50,447 nt of DNA, taken from NCBI GenBank assembly GCA_011959105.1, contig BLLU01000188.1:1-50447 (forward strand), given 5' to 3'. The DNA comes from Lachnospiraceae bacterium (GTDB lineage Bacteria; Bacillota; Clostridia; Lachnospirales; Lachnospiraceae). Below, in pieces: positions 32,737 to 39,447 of this stretch (the first letter of the stretch is position 1; each line of letters begins with the position of its first letter). The notes below the pieces were generated by a model, which had not been told where the DNA came from, did not search any database, and worked only from the letters and a program-made list of their open reading frames with translations. The position numbers and the translations under genes are program-made.

Positions 32737-32859
32737 CGGGCCAACTGGTGGCTGCTGTCTGTGTGTGCGGGCAATTCTACCAATGCCTGCAATGTCAACA
32801 ACAATGGCAATGCCAACAACAACAGCTGCTCCAACGCTAATCGGGTGCCCGTCTGATTC
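32737..32859 (+). repeat. DGR template repeat
   Basis: This non-coding 123-bp repeat is rich in AAC/AAT triplets (about thirteen), the positions that vary in both variable repeats. In the target frame it would contain a TGA stop near the end (32854-32856), so it is not itself a gene. Shared blocks with the two variable repeats, including CGGGTGCCCGTCTG, define the homing tract. Confidence 0.97.
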
Positions 32860-32965
32860 ACTACCACAAACGATCCGACAAAGTACGCTGTAAAAGACAG
32901 AAATCTGTATCAGGTAGAGGAAGGAGTGGATGACCGTCACTTTGAAAAAAGTGTAAATGACCTTG

Positions 32966-32997
32966 CCGCCTCTCATGTGCTCAGAGAGGTGGTTTTT
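32966..32997 (+). terminator. Terminator at the end of the DGR template RNA
   Basis: CCGCCTCTC (32966-32974) pairs with GAGAGGTGG (32984-32992), one wobble, followed by TTTTT. It separates the template RNA from the reverse transcriptase gene and would give the RNA a defined 3' end. Confidence 0.75.
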
Positions 32998-33128
32998 GCT
33001 TGTTTTGGGTGGGTGTACGCTGCTTGCATGGTGCAGAAATCGGAAGGGAGCTGAAAAGAAGGTGCAGAGGTGCATTTCATACCCATACCATTATGCGGTT
33101 AGGGGCACAAATACCGTACAAGGAGGAG

Positions 33129-33155
33129 ATGGGCACAATTTTATATGACAAGTGA
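33129..33155 (+). CDS. Possible 8-codon leader peptide before the reverse transcriptase
   Basis: A strong site, AAGGAGGAG, directly serves neither large gene: it lies 19 bases before the reverse transcriptase ATG, but just before ATG 33129, which opens MGTILYDK and stops at 33153-33155, overlapping the reverse transcriptase start at 33145. Coupled initiation is plausible. Short length keeps confidence low. Confidence 0.3.
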   Translation: MGTILYDK

Positions 33156-34359
33156 AGAAAGAAGAGCGGGCAGAGCTCAGCGAAGGAGAGAGGCCAGGGA
33201 GGCACACCGGAGGGAGAGGCTATCCGAATATGATAATTTTGAACGGGTGGCAGATTATAACTCACTTTACCAGGCATACAAGGATGCCAGGAAGGGAGTG
33301 GGGTGGAAAGCCAGTGTGCAGCGGTACAGAGCCGAGCTGAGCAAAAACCTTTGTAAAACTCATAATGCACTGATCAATGGCGAGGATGTACGAAAGGGCT
33401 TCATTGCTTTTGATTTGGTGGAGAGGGGAAAGCTGAGGCATATTCAGAGCGTGCATTTCTCTGAGCGTGTGCCTCAGAAGAGCCTCTCACAAAATGCGCT
33501 CATGCCGGTACTCTCCAATAGTCTGATATATGATAACGGAGCATCCAGGAAGGGTATGGGAATCAGCCATGCCATTGACCGGATCACGCTTCATTTGCAG
33601 GAGCATTATGCAAAATATGGAAATGAGGGCTATATCCTGCAAATAGATCTGAAAGATTATTTTGCAAGTATCCCACATGACAAAATGAAGGAGCAGATCC
33701 GGAGCAAATTCACAGATCAGAGGATCATTCACCTTGCAGAGCAATTTATTGATGCCTTTGCTGAGGAGAAAATGAAGGAAATGGCACAATTTAAAGAGGC
33801 GGCCATGGAGTACGGTGAAGAGTATGCCAGGGGCCTGGGATTGGGAAGTGAAGTCTGCCAAATATGTGCCGTTTCTTATCCTGATAAAGTGGATCATTAT
33901 GTGAAGGACGAAAAAGGGATCCGGCCATATGCCAGGTATATGGATGATTCATATATCATTCACATTGATAAGGAATACCTGAAGGAGATACTGGAAGAGG
34001 TGCGAAAAATATATGAATCATTGGGAATACGGCTCAATGATAAGAAAACCAAAATTGTGAAGCTCAGCAGGGGCTTCACATTCTTAAAAACACATTTCCT
34101 GCTCACGGATACCGGGAAGGTAGTGAAAAGAATATGCCGGGATTCTGTGACAAGGGAAAGAAGGAAGCTGAAGAAATTTGCCAAGCTGAATGCTGAGGGC
34201 CACATGAGCTATGAGCAGATCAGGGCGGCATATCAATCATGGCGGGGATTTGCCGGGAAAAAGGATACATACCACACTATCAGGAGAATGGATGCCCTTT
34301 TCAACCGGCTATTTATAGAAAATTGGGAGTACATCCCATATATCCCTAAAACAGTATAA
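33145..34359 (+). CDS. DGR reverse transcriptase
   Basis: The 404-residue enzyme has the reverse-transcriptase motifs: YILQIDLKDYFASIPH (Asp168, motif A), LGSEVCQ at 233-239 (the DGR-type replacement of the usual QGxxxSP, keeping the final Gln), and YMDD at 265-268 with a following LNDKKTKI. The N-terminus is basic. With Avd it copies the template RNA into cDNA while misincorporating at adenines. Length is within the DGR range (300-450). Confidence 0.96.
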   Translation: MTSEERRAGRAQRRREAREAHRRERLSEYDNFERVADYNSLYQAYKDARKGVGWKASVQRYRAELSKNLCKTHNALINGEDVRKGFIAFDLVERGKLRHIQSVHFSERVPQKSLSQNALMPVLSNSLIYDNGASRKGMGISHAIDRITLHLQEHYAKYGNEGYILQIDLKDYFASIPHDKMKEQIRSKFTDQRIIHLAEQFIDAFAEEKMKEMAQFKEAAMEYGEEYARGLGLGSEVCQICAVSYPDKVDHYVKDEKGIRPYARYMDDSYIIHIDKEYLKEILEEVRKIYESLGIRLNDKKTKIVKLSRGFTFLKTHFLLTDTGKVVKRICRDSVTRERRKLKKFAKLNAEGHMSYEQIRAAYQSWRGFAGKKDTYHTIRRMDALFNRLFIENWEYIPYIPKTV

Positions 34360-34374
34360 GGAAGGAGAAAAAAC

Positions 34375-34587
34375 ATGGAAGCAATGACAAGAGAACAGAT
34401 TGAGGCAGAGATCAGAGGATTGGATCAGCTTATGAGAGAAAAGGACTACATAGGCACCAAGATCGCAATGGGGCGGGCCACGGTGGAGGAATATGCTGAG
34501 GAGATCGCTGAATCTGACAGAATGGCCGCCAGGAAAAATGAGCTCAATGCCATGCTGAAGGAAATGGATGAAGCTGAAGCGGAATAA
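34375..34587 (+). CDS. Small helical phage protein
   Basis: The 70-residue product (TREQIEAEIRGLDQLMREKD; YAEEIAESDRMAARK) is helical and charged. Similar small proteins lie between tail-fibre and lysis genes in many phages. ATG 34375 follows GAAGGAGAAA. Its end overlaps the next start. Confidence 0.65.
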   Translation: MEAMTREQIEAEIRGLDQLMREKDYIGTKIAMGRATVEEYAEEIAESDRMAARKNELNAMLKEMDEAEAE

Positions 34588-34783
34588 TTTCAGGTGCTCT
34601 CATAGGGCCCTGGGATATTGCAGGAGGACACTGGAAGAGTGCAGCCGGGAGTGCAAAGAATATGGAAATTGTGGGGAATGTAAAAGTTATTACATGCCAT
34701 ACAGCCAAGAGCCATGCTCCCGATGCGTTTTCTGCAAAGTGCAGGGGCCGGAAAATGAAGAGGAAGGAGAGGAGCAGGAGTGA
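34568..34783 (+). CDS. Cysteine-rich small protein (71 aa, nine Cys)
   Basis: The product carries nine cysteines in about 55 residues: FRCSHRALGYCRRTLEEC, ECKEYGNCGECKSYY, then CSRCVFC, with an acidic tail. It is probably a zinc-binding mini-protein. Start ATG 34568 overlaps the preceding gene. No family recognised. Lies between the DGR and the lysis module. Confidence 0.6.
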   Translation: MKLKRNNFRCSHRALGYCRRTLEECSRECKEYGNCGECKSYYMPYSQEPCSRCVFCKVQGPENEEEGEEQE

Positions 34784-35268
34784 GCATAGGAGAAATAGTG
34801 GCGGCTATTTCAGGCGGGGCTCTCTTCCTGGGCACCTTCATAGAGGTATCCAAGATCAAGATCAATCCATGGAGCAGCCTTTTTGGGTGGATCGGCAACA
34901 AAATGATGGCCAGTGTGAAGGAAGAAATGAAGGAACTGAGGAAGGAGCAGGAGGAAATTGCCAAAAGGCAGGAAGAGCTTGCAATACAAAGGGCGATAGA
35001 TGCCGCCGACAATATCAAAGCAGAGATTTTCAATTTTTACAACGAATGCCAAAGAGGGCAGAGGCACTCTGAGGGTGAATTTAATTATATCATACAGCAG
35101 AATGAGAAATATGAGGAGCTGCTGAAGGTGACGAATGATCCCAACGGTGTATATGAAGCAGAATATGAGTATATTCTGAAGATTTACCATAAGTGCCAGG
35201 AAGAAAAGGATTTTTATGTGGGAGGTGAGCCGGGTGAGGCTAAGCAGGGAAGAACTCAGGGAGCATGA
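34780..35268 (+). CDS. Membrane-anchored coiled-coil protein
   Basis: The 162-residue product has an N-terminal hydrophobic helix (IGEIVAAISGGALFLGTFIE) and a long charged helix (VKEEMKELRKEQEEIAKRQE). The GTG start at 34780 overlaps the upstream stop. It belongs to the lysis-side cluster and may assist holin or act as a spanin-like factor, though Gram-positive phages need none. Function unknown. Confidence 0.6.
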   Translation: MSIGEIVAAISGGALFLGTFIEVSKIKINPWSSLFGWIGNKMMASVKEEMKELRKEQEEIAKRQEELAIQRAIDAADNIKAEIFNFYNECQRGQRHSEGEFNYIIQQNEKYEELLKVTNDPNGVYEAEYEYILKIYHKCQEEKDFYVGGEPGEAKQGRTQGA

Positions 35269-35638
35269 GCGGAAGCTGAGGAGGATTGAGATCCAGGGAG
35301 AGCGGAAGCTATTGGAGGAAGAGCTGAAACAGAAGCGGGAGGAATACTGGCCGAAAAAGAAGCCGCCAAACGCTTCCAAGGTGGCCCTGGCTTATATCTT
35401 CATATCATGTACGGCGGTACAGCTTTACTCTATGGCCGCAATGTGGCACTTTGCGGATCTCTCAGCGCTGTACAGCCTGATCGGGGCCACGGTAGGAGAA
35501 GCGATCTCATACTGTGCCTATGCGGCAAAAGCAACCAAAGAAAACACGGAGGGCGGCATTGTGCATGATATGGCAATGAGAGGCCCTGAAACATGCTCAG
35601 AGAGCCAGGAAGGGCCCTCTGAGGCGGCAAAAGGATAA
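35234..35638 (+). CDS. Two-helix membrane protein, lysis module
   Basis: The 134-residue product (GTG 35234 after GGGAGGTGAG; ATG 35216 also in frame) has a charged N-terminal helix and two hydrophobic segments (KVALAYIFISCTAVQLYSM and LYSLIGATVGEAISYCAY). The topology resembles accessory holins. Family not recognised. Confidence 0.6.
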   Translation: MRLSREELREHERKLRRIEIQGERKLLEEELKQKREEYWPKKKPPNASKVALAYIFISCTAVQLYSMAAMWHFADLSALYSLIGATVGEAISYCAYAAKATKENTEGGIVHDMAMRGPETCSESQEGPSEAAKG

Positions 35639-35652
35639 GGAGGCATATTTCT

Positions 35653-35970
35653 ATGGATAATATTTTATTAAAGGTTATTGAGCTTGTGGTGATTATTGCA
35701 GTAACACTCATTATGAGGTACGGGATCCCGCTGCTCAAAACGTGGGCAGAGGAAATGAAGCTCACCGGAGTTATGAAGTGGGTGGCCAAGGCCGTGGAGG
35801 CGGCAGAGCAGATGAATAAGGAGGCAGGATCCGGCGCCGAGAAAAAGGCCATTGTTACGGAGTTTTTGAAAGAGATTCTTGCAGCTAAAAATATTTCTAT
35901 TTCGGATGCTCAGCTTGAAACCCTGATAGAGGCGGCTGTGTTTGCTATGAATAACAGTAAGGGGGCATAA
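35653..35970 (+). CDS. Holin, LL-H family
   Basis: The 105-residue protein has one N-terminal transmembrane helix (KVIELVVIIAVTLIMRYGIP) and a helical cytoplasmic part (KWVAKAVEAAEQMNKEAG), as in Phage_holin_6/LLH holins. It would let the endolysin reach the wall. It lies two genes before the endolysin. ATG 35653. Confidence 0.82.
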   Translation: MDNILLKVIELVVIIAVTLIMRYGIPLLKTWAEEMKLTGVMKWVAKAVEAAEQMNKEAGSGAEKKAIVTEFLKEILAAKNISISDAQLETLIEAAVFAMNNSKGA

Positions 35971-35972
35971 AA

Positions 35973-36284
35973 GTGTGGAAGGCGCTGCTTATTGTTTATG
36001 TGGCTGTGGCTGTAATATTGGCCATGGCCTTATTATATCTGTTTTGCAGCTCATGGAATGAGTTGAGTGAGGAAGAGAAATACATGGAATACCCGGAAGG
36101 AGCAGGAGAAGGCTTGATCGCCATCTGCTCCTTTTTCGCTATTTCCTTATTGGCGGCGGTGCTGTGGCCGTTTCTCCCCCTGGTGCTGATCGGGGTGTGG
36201 GTATATGGGAAGATAGCGGAGAAATACCCGGATTTGTGCAAAACGGGAGAGGAGGAAGAGGATGAATCTGAAGGAAATTGCTGA
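35973..36284 (+). CDS. Membrane protein next to the holin
   Basis: The 103-residue protein has two clear membrane segments (LIVYVAVAVILAMALLYLF and IAICSFFAISLLAAVLWPFL) and an acidic tail. Start GTG 35973 is three bases after the holin stop. It overlaps the endolysin start. It may be an antiholin or second holin; no family signature. Confidence 0.65.
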   Translation: MWKALLIVYVAVAVILAMALLYLFCSSWNELSEEEKYMEYPEGAGEGLIAICSFFAISLLAAVLWPFLPLVLIGVWVYGKIAEKYPDLCKTGEEEEDESEGNC

Positions 36285-37902
36285 GAGGGCGGCTCCGATC
36301 ATTTTTTCCCATGAAGGGGGTTATGGATCGGTAAATAAGAACGATAACGGGGCTTTATCGGTTGGGAGAGTCCAGTGGCATGGCAGCAGGGCCCTGGGCC
36401 TTATGAAAGAGATTTGTGAGGCCCTGGGAGCCAAAAAGGGCAAGGAAATATTGGGGGCGGCCCTTTATACGGAAATTACAGCAAAGGGCACCTCATGGGG
36501 CAGCAGGAAGGCCACAGAGGAAGAGGCGGGCCGGTTATCTGCTGCCCTCAGTACCACGGAAGGGAAGCGGGCCCAGGATGCGCTTGCCTTAAAAGATATT
36601 ACCGGATACTGTACCCATATTAAAAATTTAGGAGTAACAGATCCGGCAGCTATTATTTTCATGGCCGATATTGAGAACCAGGGCGGGGCCGGTGCCTCTG
36701 CCCGGATTATCAAGGCGGCCAGTGGAAAGACGTTGGATGCGCTTTATGCTTCAGCGAAAAGTGACAAAGTTTTCAGTAAGTATATGGCCCGGAGGGATGC
36801 GGTATATGCAGCAGTAAAGGGCTATGAGGAAAGGAGTGATCAGATGGCTGTATTGATTGGCCATGCAAGTATTGACGAAAACGGAACAATTCAGGGGAAA
36901 ACACCGGGGGATCAGACCGCAAAAGAGATCTGTATCCGGGAATGGTACAGTAAGCCGTGGAATGTTTACCTGGAATGCCTGGATGATACCCTGGCAGACA
37001 AGGCTGCCGCAATCATGGAGGAGATATGCAAAAATGATAATTATGGCTATTCTCAGCCTAACAGATGGGCGGGATATAATGCGATCATTAACAATGGCCG
37101 GAAGGTGGCCGGAGGCAAGGGGGATTTTGATTGCAGCTCCCTGGTGCTTGCGTGTTACATATTGGCAGGCCTGAGCATTGCCGCCAGTGGCTACACCGGT
37201 AATATGAAAAGCATTCTCCTGGCAACCGGCAAATTTAAGGCATACACGGATGCTGCCCACACCGGATCCAGTGCATACGCAAAGAGGGGCGGCATTTACC
37301 TGAAGGAAAGCTCTCATGTAGTTATGGCATTGAGTAAAGGCTCAAAGGCCTCAGGAACGGCTTCAGGAGCCTCTCAGAGCACAGCAACGGCCTCAGGTAA
37401 TAAAAACTATGTAGGCAAGGGAATAGGCAGCGCAACGGCCAAAAGCAATATGAATGTGAGAACCGGCAGCAGTACCGCATCCGGATCCATTGGAGGAGTG
37501 ACCAAAGGAGCCTCTGTGGAGGTATTGGAGATCCTGGCCAATGGTTGGTATAAAATTGTATGGCCGGGCGCTTCATGTGGGTATGCCTACACAAGCAATG
37601 CAGGCGGCCAGTATTATACCTATGTGGCCAATGGGGCCACGGCGGGCAATGCTTCCCTGAAGCCGGTGGGGGCAAAGAGTTTTGCCAAGGGCATTGCCGG
37701 AGCCTATAAGACCACGGCCAACTTGAACATGAGAACCCATCCGGGAGTGCTGAAGAGTGAGAATATTATCATGGAGATCCCGAAGGGGGCAACTGTGAGA
37801 AATTATGGTTATTATACCATGGTGGAAGGTGTGAAATGGCTCTATATTGCCTATGATGGCAAAGAGGGCTTTTCCAGTAGTGAGTATTTAAAGAAATCAT
37901 AA
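36262..37902 (+). CDS. Modular endolysin: lysozyme-like, cysteine peptidase and two SH3 domains
   Basis: The 546-residue protein has an N-terminal glycosidase-like domain (IIFSHEGGYGSVNKNDNGAL; residues ~1-190), a cysteine endopeptidase/amidase domain (SIDENGTIQGKTPGDQT on; DFDCSSLV with Cys291), and two SH3-type wall-binding domains (NMNVRTGSS and NLNMRTHPG). In-frame ATG 36844 has its own AAGGAG site seven bases upstream and falls exactly at the domain border, so a 352-residue second product is likely. It follows the holin cluster. Confidence 0.9.
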   Translation: MNLKEIAERAAPIIFSHEGGYGSVNKNDNGALSVGRVQWHGSRALGLMKEICEALGAKKGKEILGAALYTEITAKGTSWGSRKATEEEAGRLSAALSTTEGKRAQDALALKDITGYCTHIKNLGVTDPAAIIFMADIENQGGAGASARIIKAASGKTLDALYASAKSDKVFSKYMARRDAVYAAVKGYEERSDQMAVLIGHASIDENGTIQGKTPGDQTAKEICIREWYSKPWNVYLECLDDTLADKAAAIMEEICKNDNYGYSQPNRWAGYNAIINNGRKVAGGKGDFDCSSLVLACYILAGLSIAASGYTGNMKSILLATGKFKAYTDAAHTGSSAYAKRGGIYLKESSHVVMALSKGSKASGTASGASQSTATASGNKNYVGKGIGSATAKSNMNVRTGSSTASGSIGGVTKGASVEVLEILANGWYKIVWPGASCGYAYTSNAGGQYYTYVANGATAGNASLKPVGAKSFAKGIAGAYKTTANLNMRTHPGVLKSENIIMEIPKGATVRNYGYYTMVEGVKWLYIAYDGKEGFSSSEYLKKS

Positions 37903-37915
37903 GGAGGGAAATGCA

Positions 37916-38164
37916 ATGGCAGAGGTAAAGAACACGAAGGAAGCCCCGATCCGGGTGATTGCGGGCACGTTTCCGGCAGCTTGCGGGGATTATGCAAAAA
38001 AGCTGAAAGAGAGCCTGGAAGCGGCAGAAATGAAGGATTTTAAGGTGGAACCGGCCAAAGATCTGCCCGGCTATATCATGGTATCTGCTGAATGCGGCAG
38101 TAGGGAAGAGGCAAAGAAGCTCATTGAGCAGGCGGCAGCCAAAAAGATCCGGCTGTCAATGTAA
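37916..38164 (+). CDS. SPOR-like small protein, last phage gene
   Basis: The 82-residue product (IRVIAGTFPAACGDYAKKLK ... VSAECGSREEAKKLIEQ) has the beta-alpha-beta layout of SPOR domains, which bind denuded peptidoglycan. It could act with the endolysin. ATG 37916 follows AAGGAGGGAAA. The phage terminator follows seven bases after its stop. Confidence 0.7.
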   Translation: MAEVKNTKEAPIRVIAGTFPAACGDYAKKLKESLEAAEMKDFKVEPAKDLPGYIMVSAECGSREEAKKLIEQAAAKKIRLSM

Positions 38165-38170
38165 AGGGAA

Positions 38171-38210
38171 AGAGGAGGGCCTGCCCGGCTCTCCTCTGTT
38201 TTCTCCTTTT
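38171..38210 (+). terminator. Strong terminator at the right end of the prophage
   Basis: AGAGGAGGGC (38171-38180) pairs with GCTCTCCTCT (38188-38197) over ten base pairs with one wobble, 7-nt loop, then a T-rich tract to 38210. It ends late phage transcription just before the bacterial DNA. Confidence 0.88.
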
Positions 38211-38250
38211 CATTCTGAGGGGTGACCGCATTATCGTGGGAGAAGTGAGG
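38211..38250 (+). other. Right attachment junction (attR region)
   Basis: At about 38215 the sequence enters the interior of a CpaF frame (RGDRIIVGEVRG). The other half of that gene is not present immediately upstream; phage DNA is. So recombination took place within or next to this Walker B-region sequence. The core cannot be defined without the left junction. Confidence 0.7.
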
Positions 38251-38640
38251 GGCGCCGAGGCGGCGGACATGATGCAGTGCCTGAACACGGGACATGACGG
38301 TTCCATGTCTACCGGACATGCCAACAGTGCCCGGGACATGCTGGCCCGGCTGGAAAATATGATTCTCATGGGCATGGACATTCCGCTGCCTGCCATCAGA
38401 AAGCAGATTGCCTCCGGCATAGACATTATCGTGCATCTGGGCCGGCTTCGGGACAGAAGCAGGAAAGTATTGGAAATCTCGGAGGTAATGGGAGGCGAGG
38501 CAGATGATATACGACTGAATCCGCTGTATCGTTTCGAAGAGACGGGGGAACTGCCGGAAGGGCGCGTGCTGGGTGCACTGATCAGAAAGGGGGAACTGCT
38601 TTGTGACCAAAAACTCAAGGCGGCGGGGCTTGAGACTTAG
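38218..38640 (+). pseudogene. cpaF: cpaF (tad pilus ATPase), 3' part cut off by the prophage
   Basis: The frame reads RGDRIIVGEVRGAEAADMMQ and MNTGHDGS-like LNTGHDGSMSTGHANSARDM, unmistakably the C-terminal third of CpaF/TadA, the hexameric ATPase that powers Flp pilus assembly. Walker A and the N-terminal domain are missing, as they lie beyond the prophage. A GTG at 38236 could restart translation of a useless fragment. The gene would be restored by excision. It overlaps tadB by 38 bases. Confidence 0.88.
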
Positions 38641-39433
38641 CTTTGGAGGCCGGGACAGCGGCTGTAAAAACAGCCTTATCTGCTTCCCGGAGGGTCTGTG
38701 GGACTTGGGAAAAGGCCTGCTGGTGACGGGGTTGTTCGCGTTCTTTTTCTATAGAAGTATATGGGCTCTGCCTCCCATGTCCCTGGTGGGGTGGTTTTAC
38801 CTGAAAAACAGCGCGCGTCATCGCCGCCGCCGGGGGGATCGTCTATTGCTGCTGCAGTTTAAAGAATGCCTCCAGGCGGTGGCGGCATCCATGAGGGCAG
38901 GATATGCCGTGGAGAATGCTTTTGCAGACAGTATGGCCGACATTCGAAGTATGTTTGGAGAGGGCTGCGCTATGGAGGGGGAACTGCAACTGCTGCGACG
39001 GGGACTGAGCAACAACCTGCCTCTGGAAACTTTGCTGACAGAGATGGGACAGCGGGGCGGCCTGGAAGAGATGCGGGAGTTTGCGGAAGTGTTTGCCATC
39101 GCCAGGCGAAACGGCGGAAGCATCCCGGTAATCATTGATGCAGCCTGTGGTTCCGTCAATCGGAGACTGGCTGTGGAAGAGGAGATGGAGACCCTGCTGT
39201 CTGCCCGCAAACTGGAGCAGCGGGTGATGAACGCCATGCCCTTCCTGATTGTCTGGTATGTGGAGGCCGGCAATCCCGGCTACTTTGACATGTTGTATGG
39301 AAACCCAGCGGGCATAATGTTGATGACTGTCTGTATGGCAATCTATCTGGCAGCTTATGCCCTGTCTGAATGGATTTTTGACAAGGCATTTGGGGGGACC
39401 CGGCAGGAAGAACGGGAACCCATGACCGAGTAG
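38603..39433 (+). CDS. tadB: TadB-like inner membrane platform protein
   Basis: The 276-residue product has two N-terminal membrane segments, a T2SSF domain (LLLQFKECLQAVAASMRAGY; VFAIARRNGGSIPVIIDAA) and C-terminal membrane helices. It forms the pilus platform with TadC. The GTG start at 38603 lies inside the end of cpaF with AAAGGGGG upstream, so loss of cpaF translation may also affect it. Confidence 0.85.
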   Translation: MTKNSRRRGLRLSFGGRDSGCKNSLICFPEGLWDLGKGLLVTGLFAFFFYRSIWALPPMSLVGWFYLKNSARHRRRRGDRLLLLQFKECLQAVAASMRAGYAVENAFADSMADIRSMFGEGCAMEGELQLLRRGLSNNLPLETLLTEMGQRGGLEEMREFAEVFAIARRNGGSIPVIIDAACGSVNRRLAVEEEMETLLSARKLEQRVMNAMPFLIVWYVEAGNPGYFDMLYGNPAGIMLMTVCMAIYLAAYALSEWIFDKAFGGTRQEEREPMTE

Positions 39434-39447
39434 GAAGGAGAAAGAAA

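Larger units (their letters stand above)
32710..32997 (+). ncRNA. DGR template RNA (template repeat plus spacer)
   Basis: The region between avd and the reverse transcriptase carries the template repeat (32737-32859), then a ~106-nt spacer, and ends in a terminator at 32966-32997. In the Bordetella phage system the template and its downstream spacer form the RNA that primes cDNA synthesis. The 5' end here is not defined; transcription probably comes from the late operon. Boundaries are inferred. Confidence 0.65.
1..38225 (+). mobile_element. Siphovirus-type prophage, right-hand part
   Basis: All genes from the left edge to about 38.2 kb point right and follow the usual order of a temperate siphovirus: replication and accessory genes, terminases, portal, head, tail, lysis. 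The right end is set by a strong terminator at 38171-38210, followed at once by the interior of a bacterial cpaF reading frame. No integrase, repressor or left attachment site is visible, so the left end lies outside the window. The exact right base is uncertain by some 20-40 bp because only one junction can be seen. Heavy AGG arginine use and many GTG/TTG starts distinguish it from the flank. Confidence 0.95.

Noticed and set aside
1..38225. CRISPR array or Cas genes
   Set aside because: No regularly spaced direct repeats with unique spacers were seen; the regular repeats present are coding (tape measure) or the DGR.
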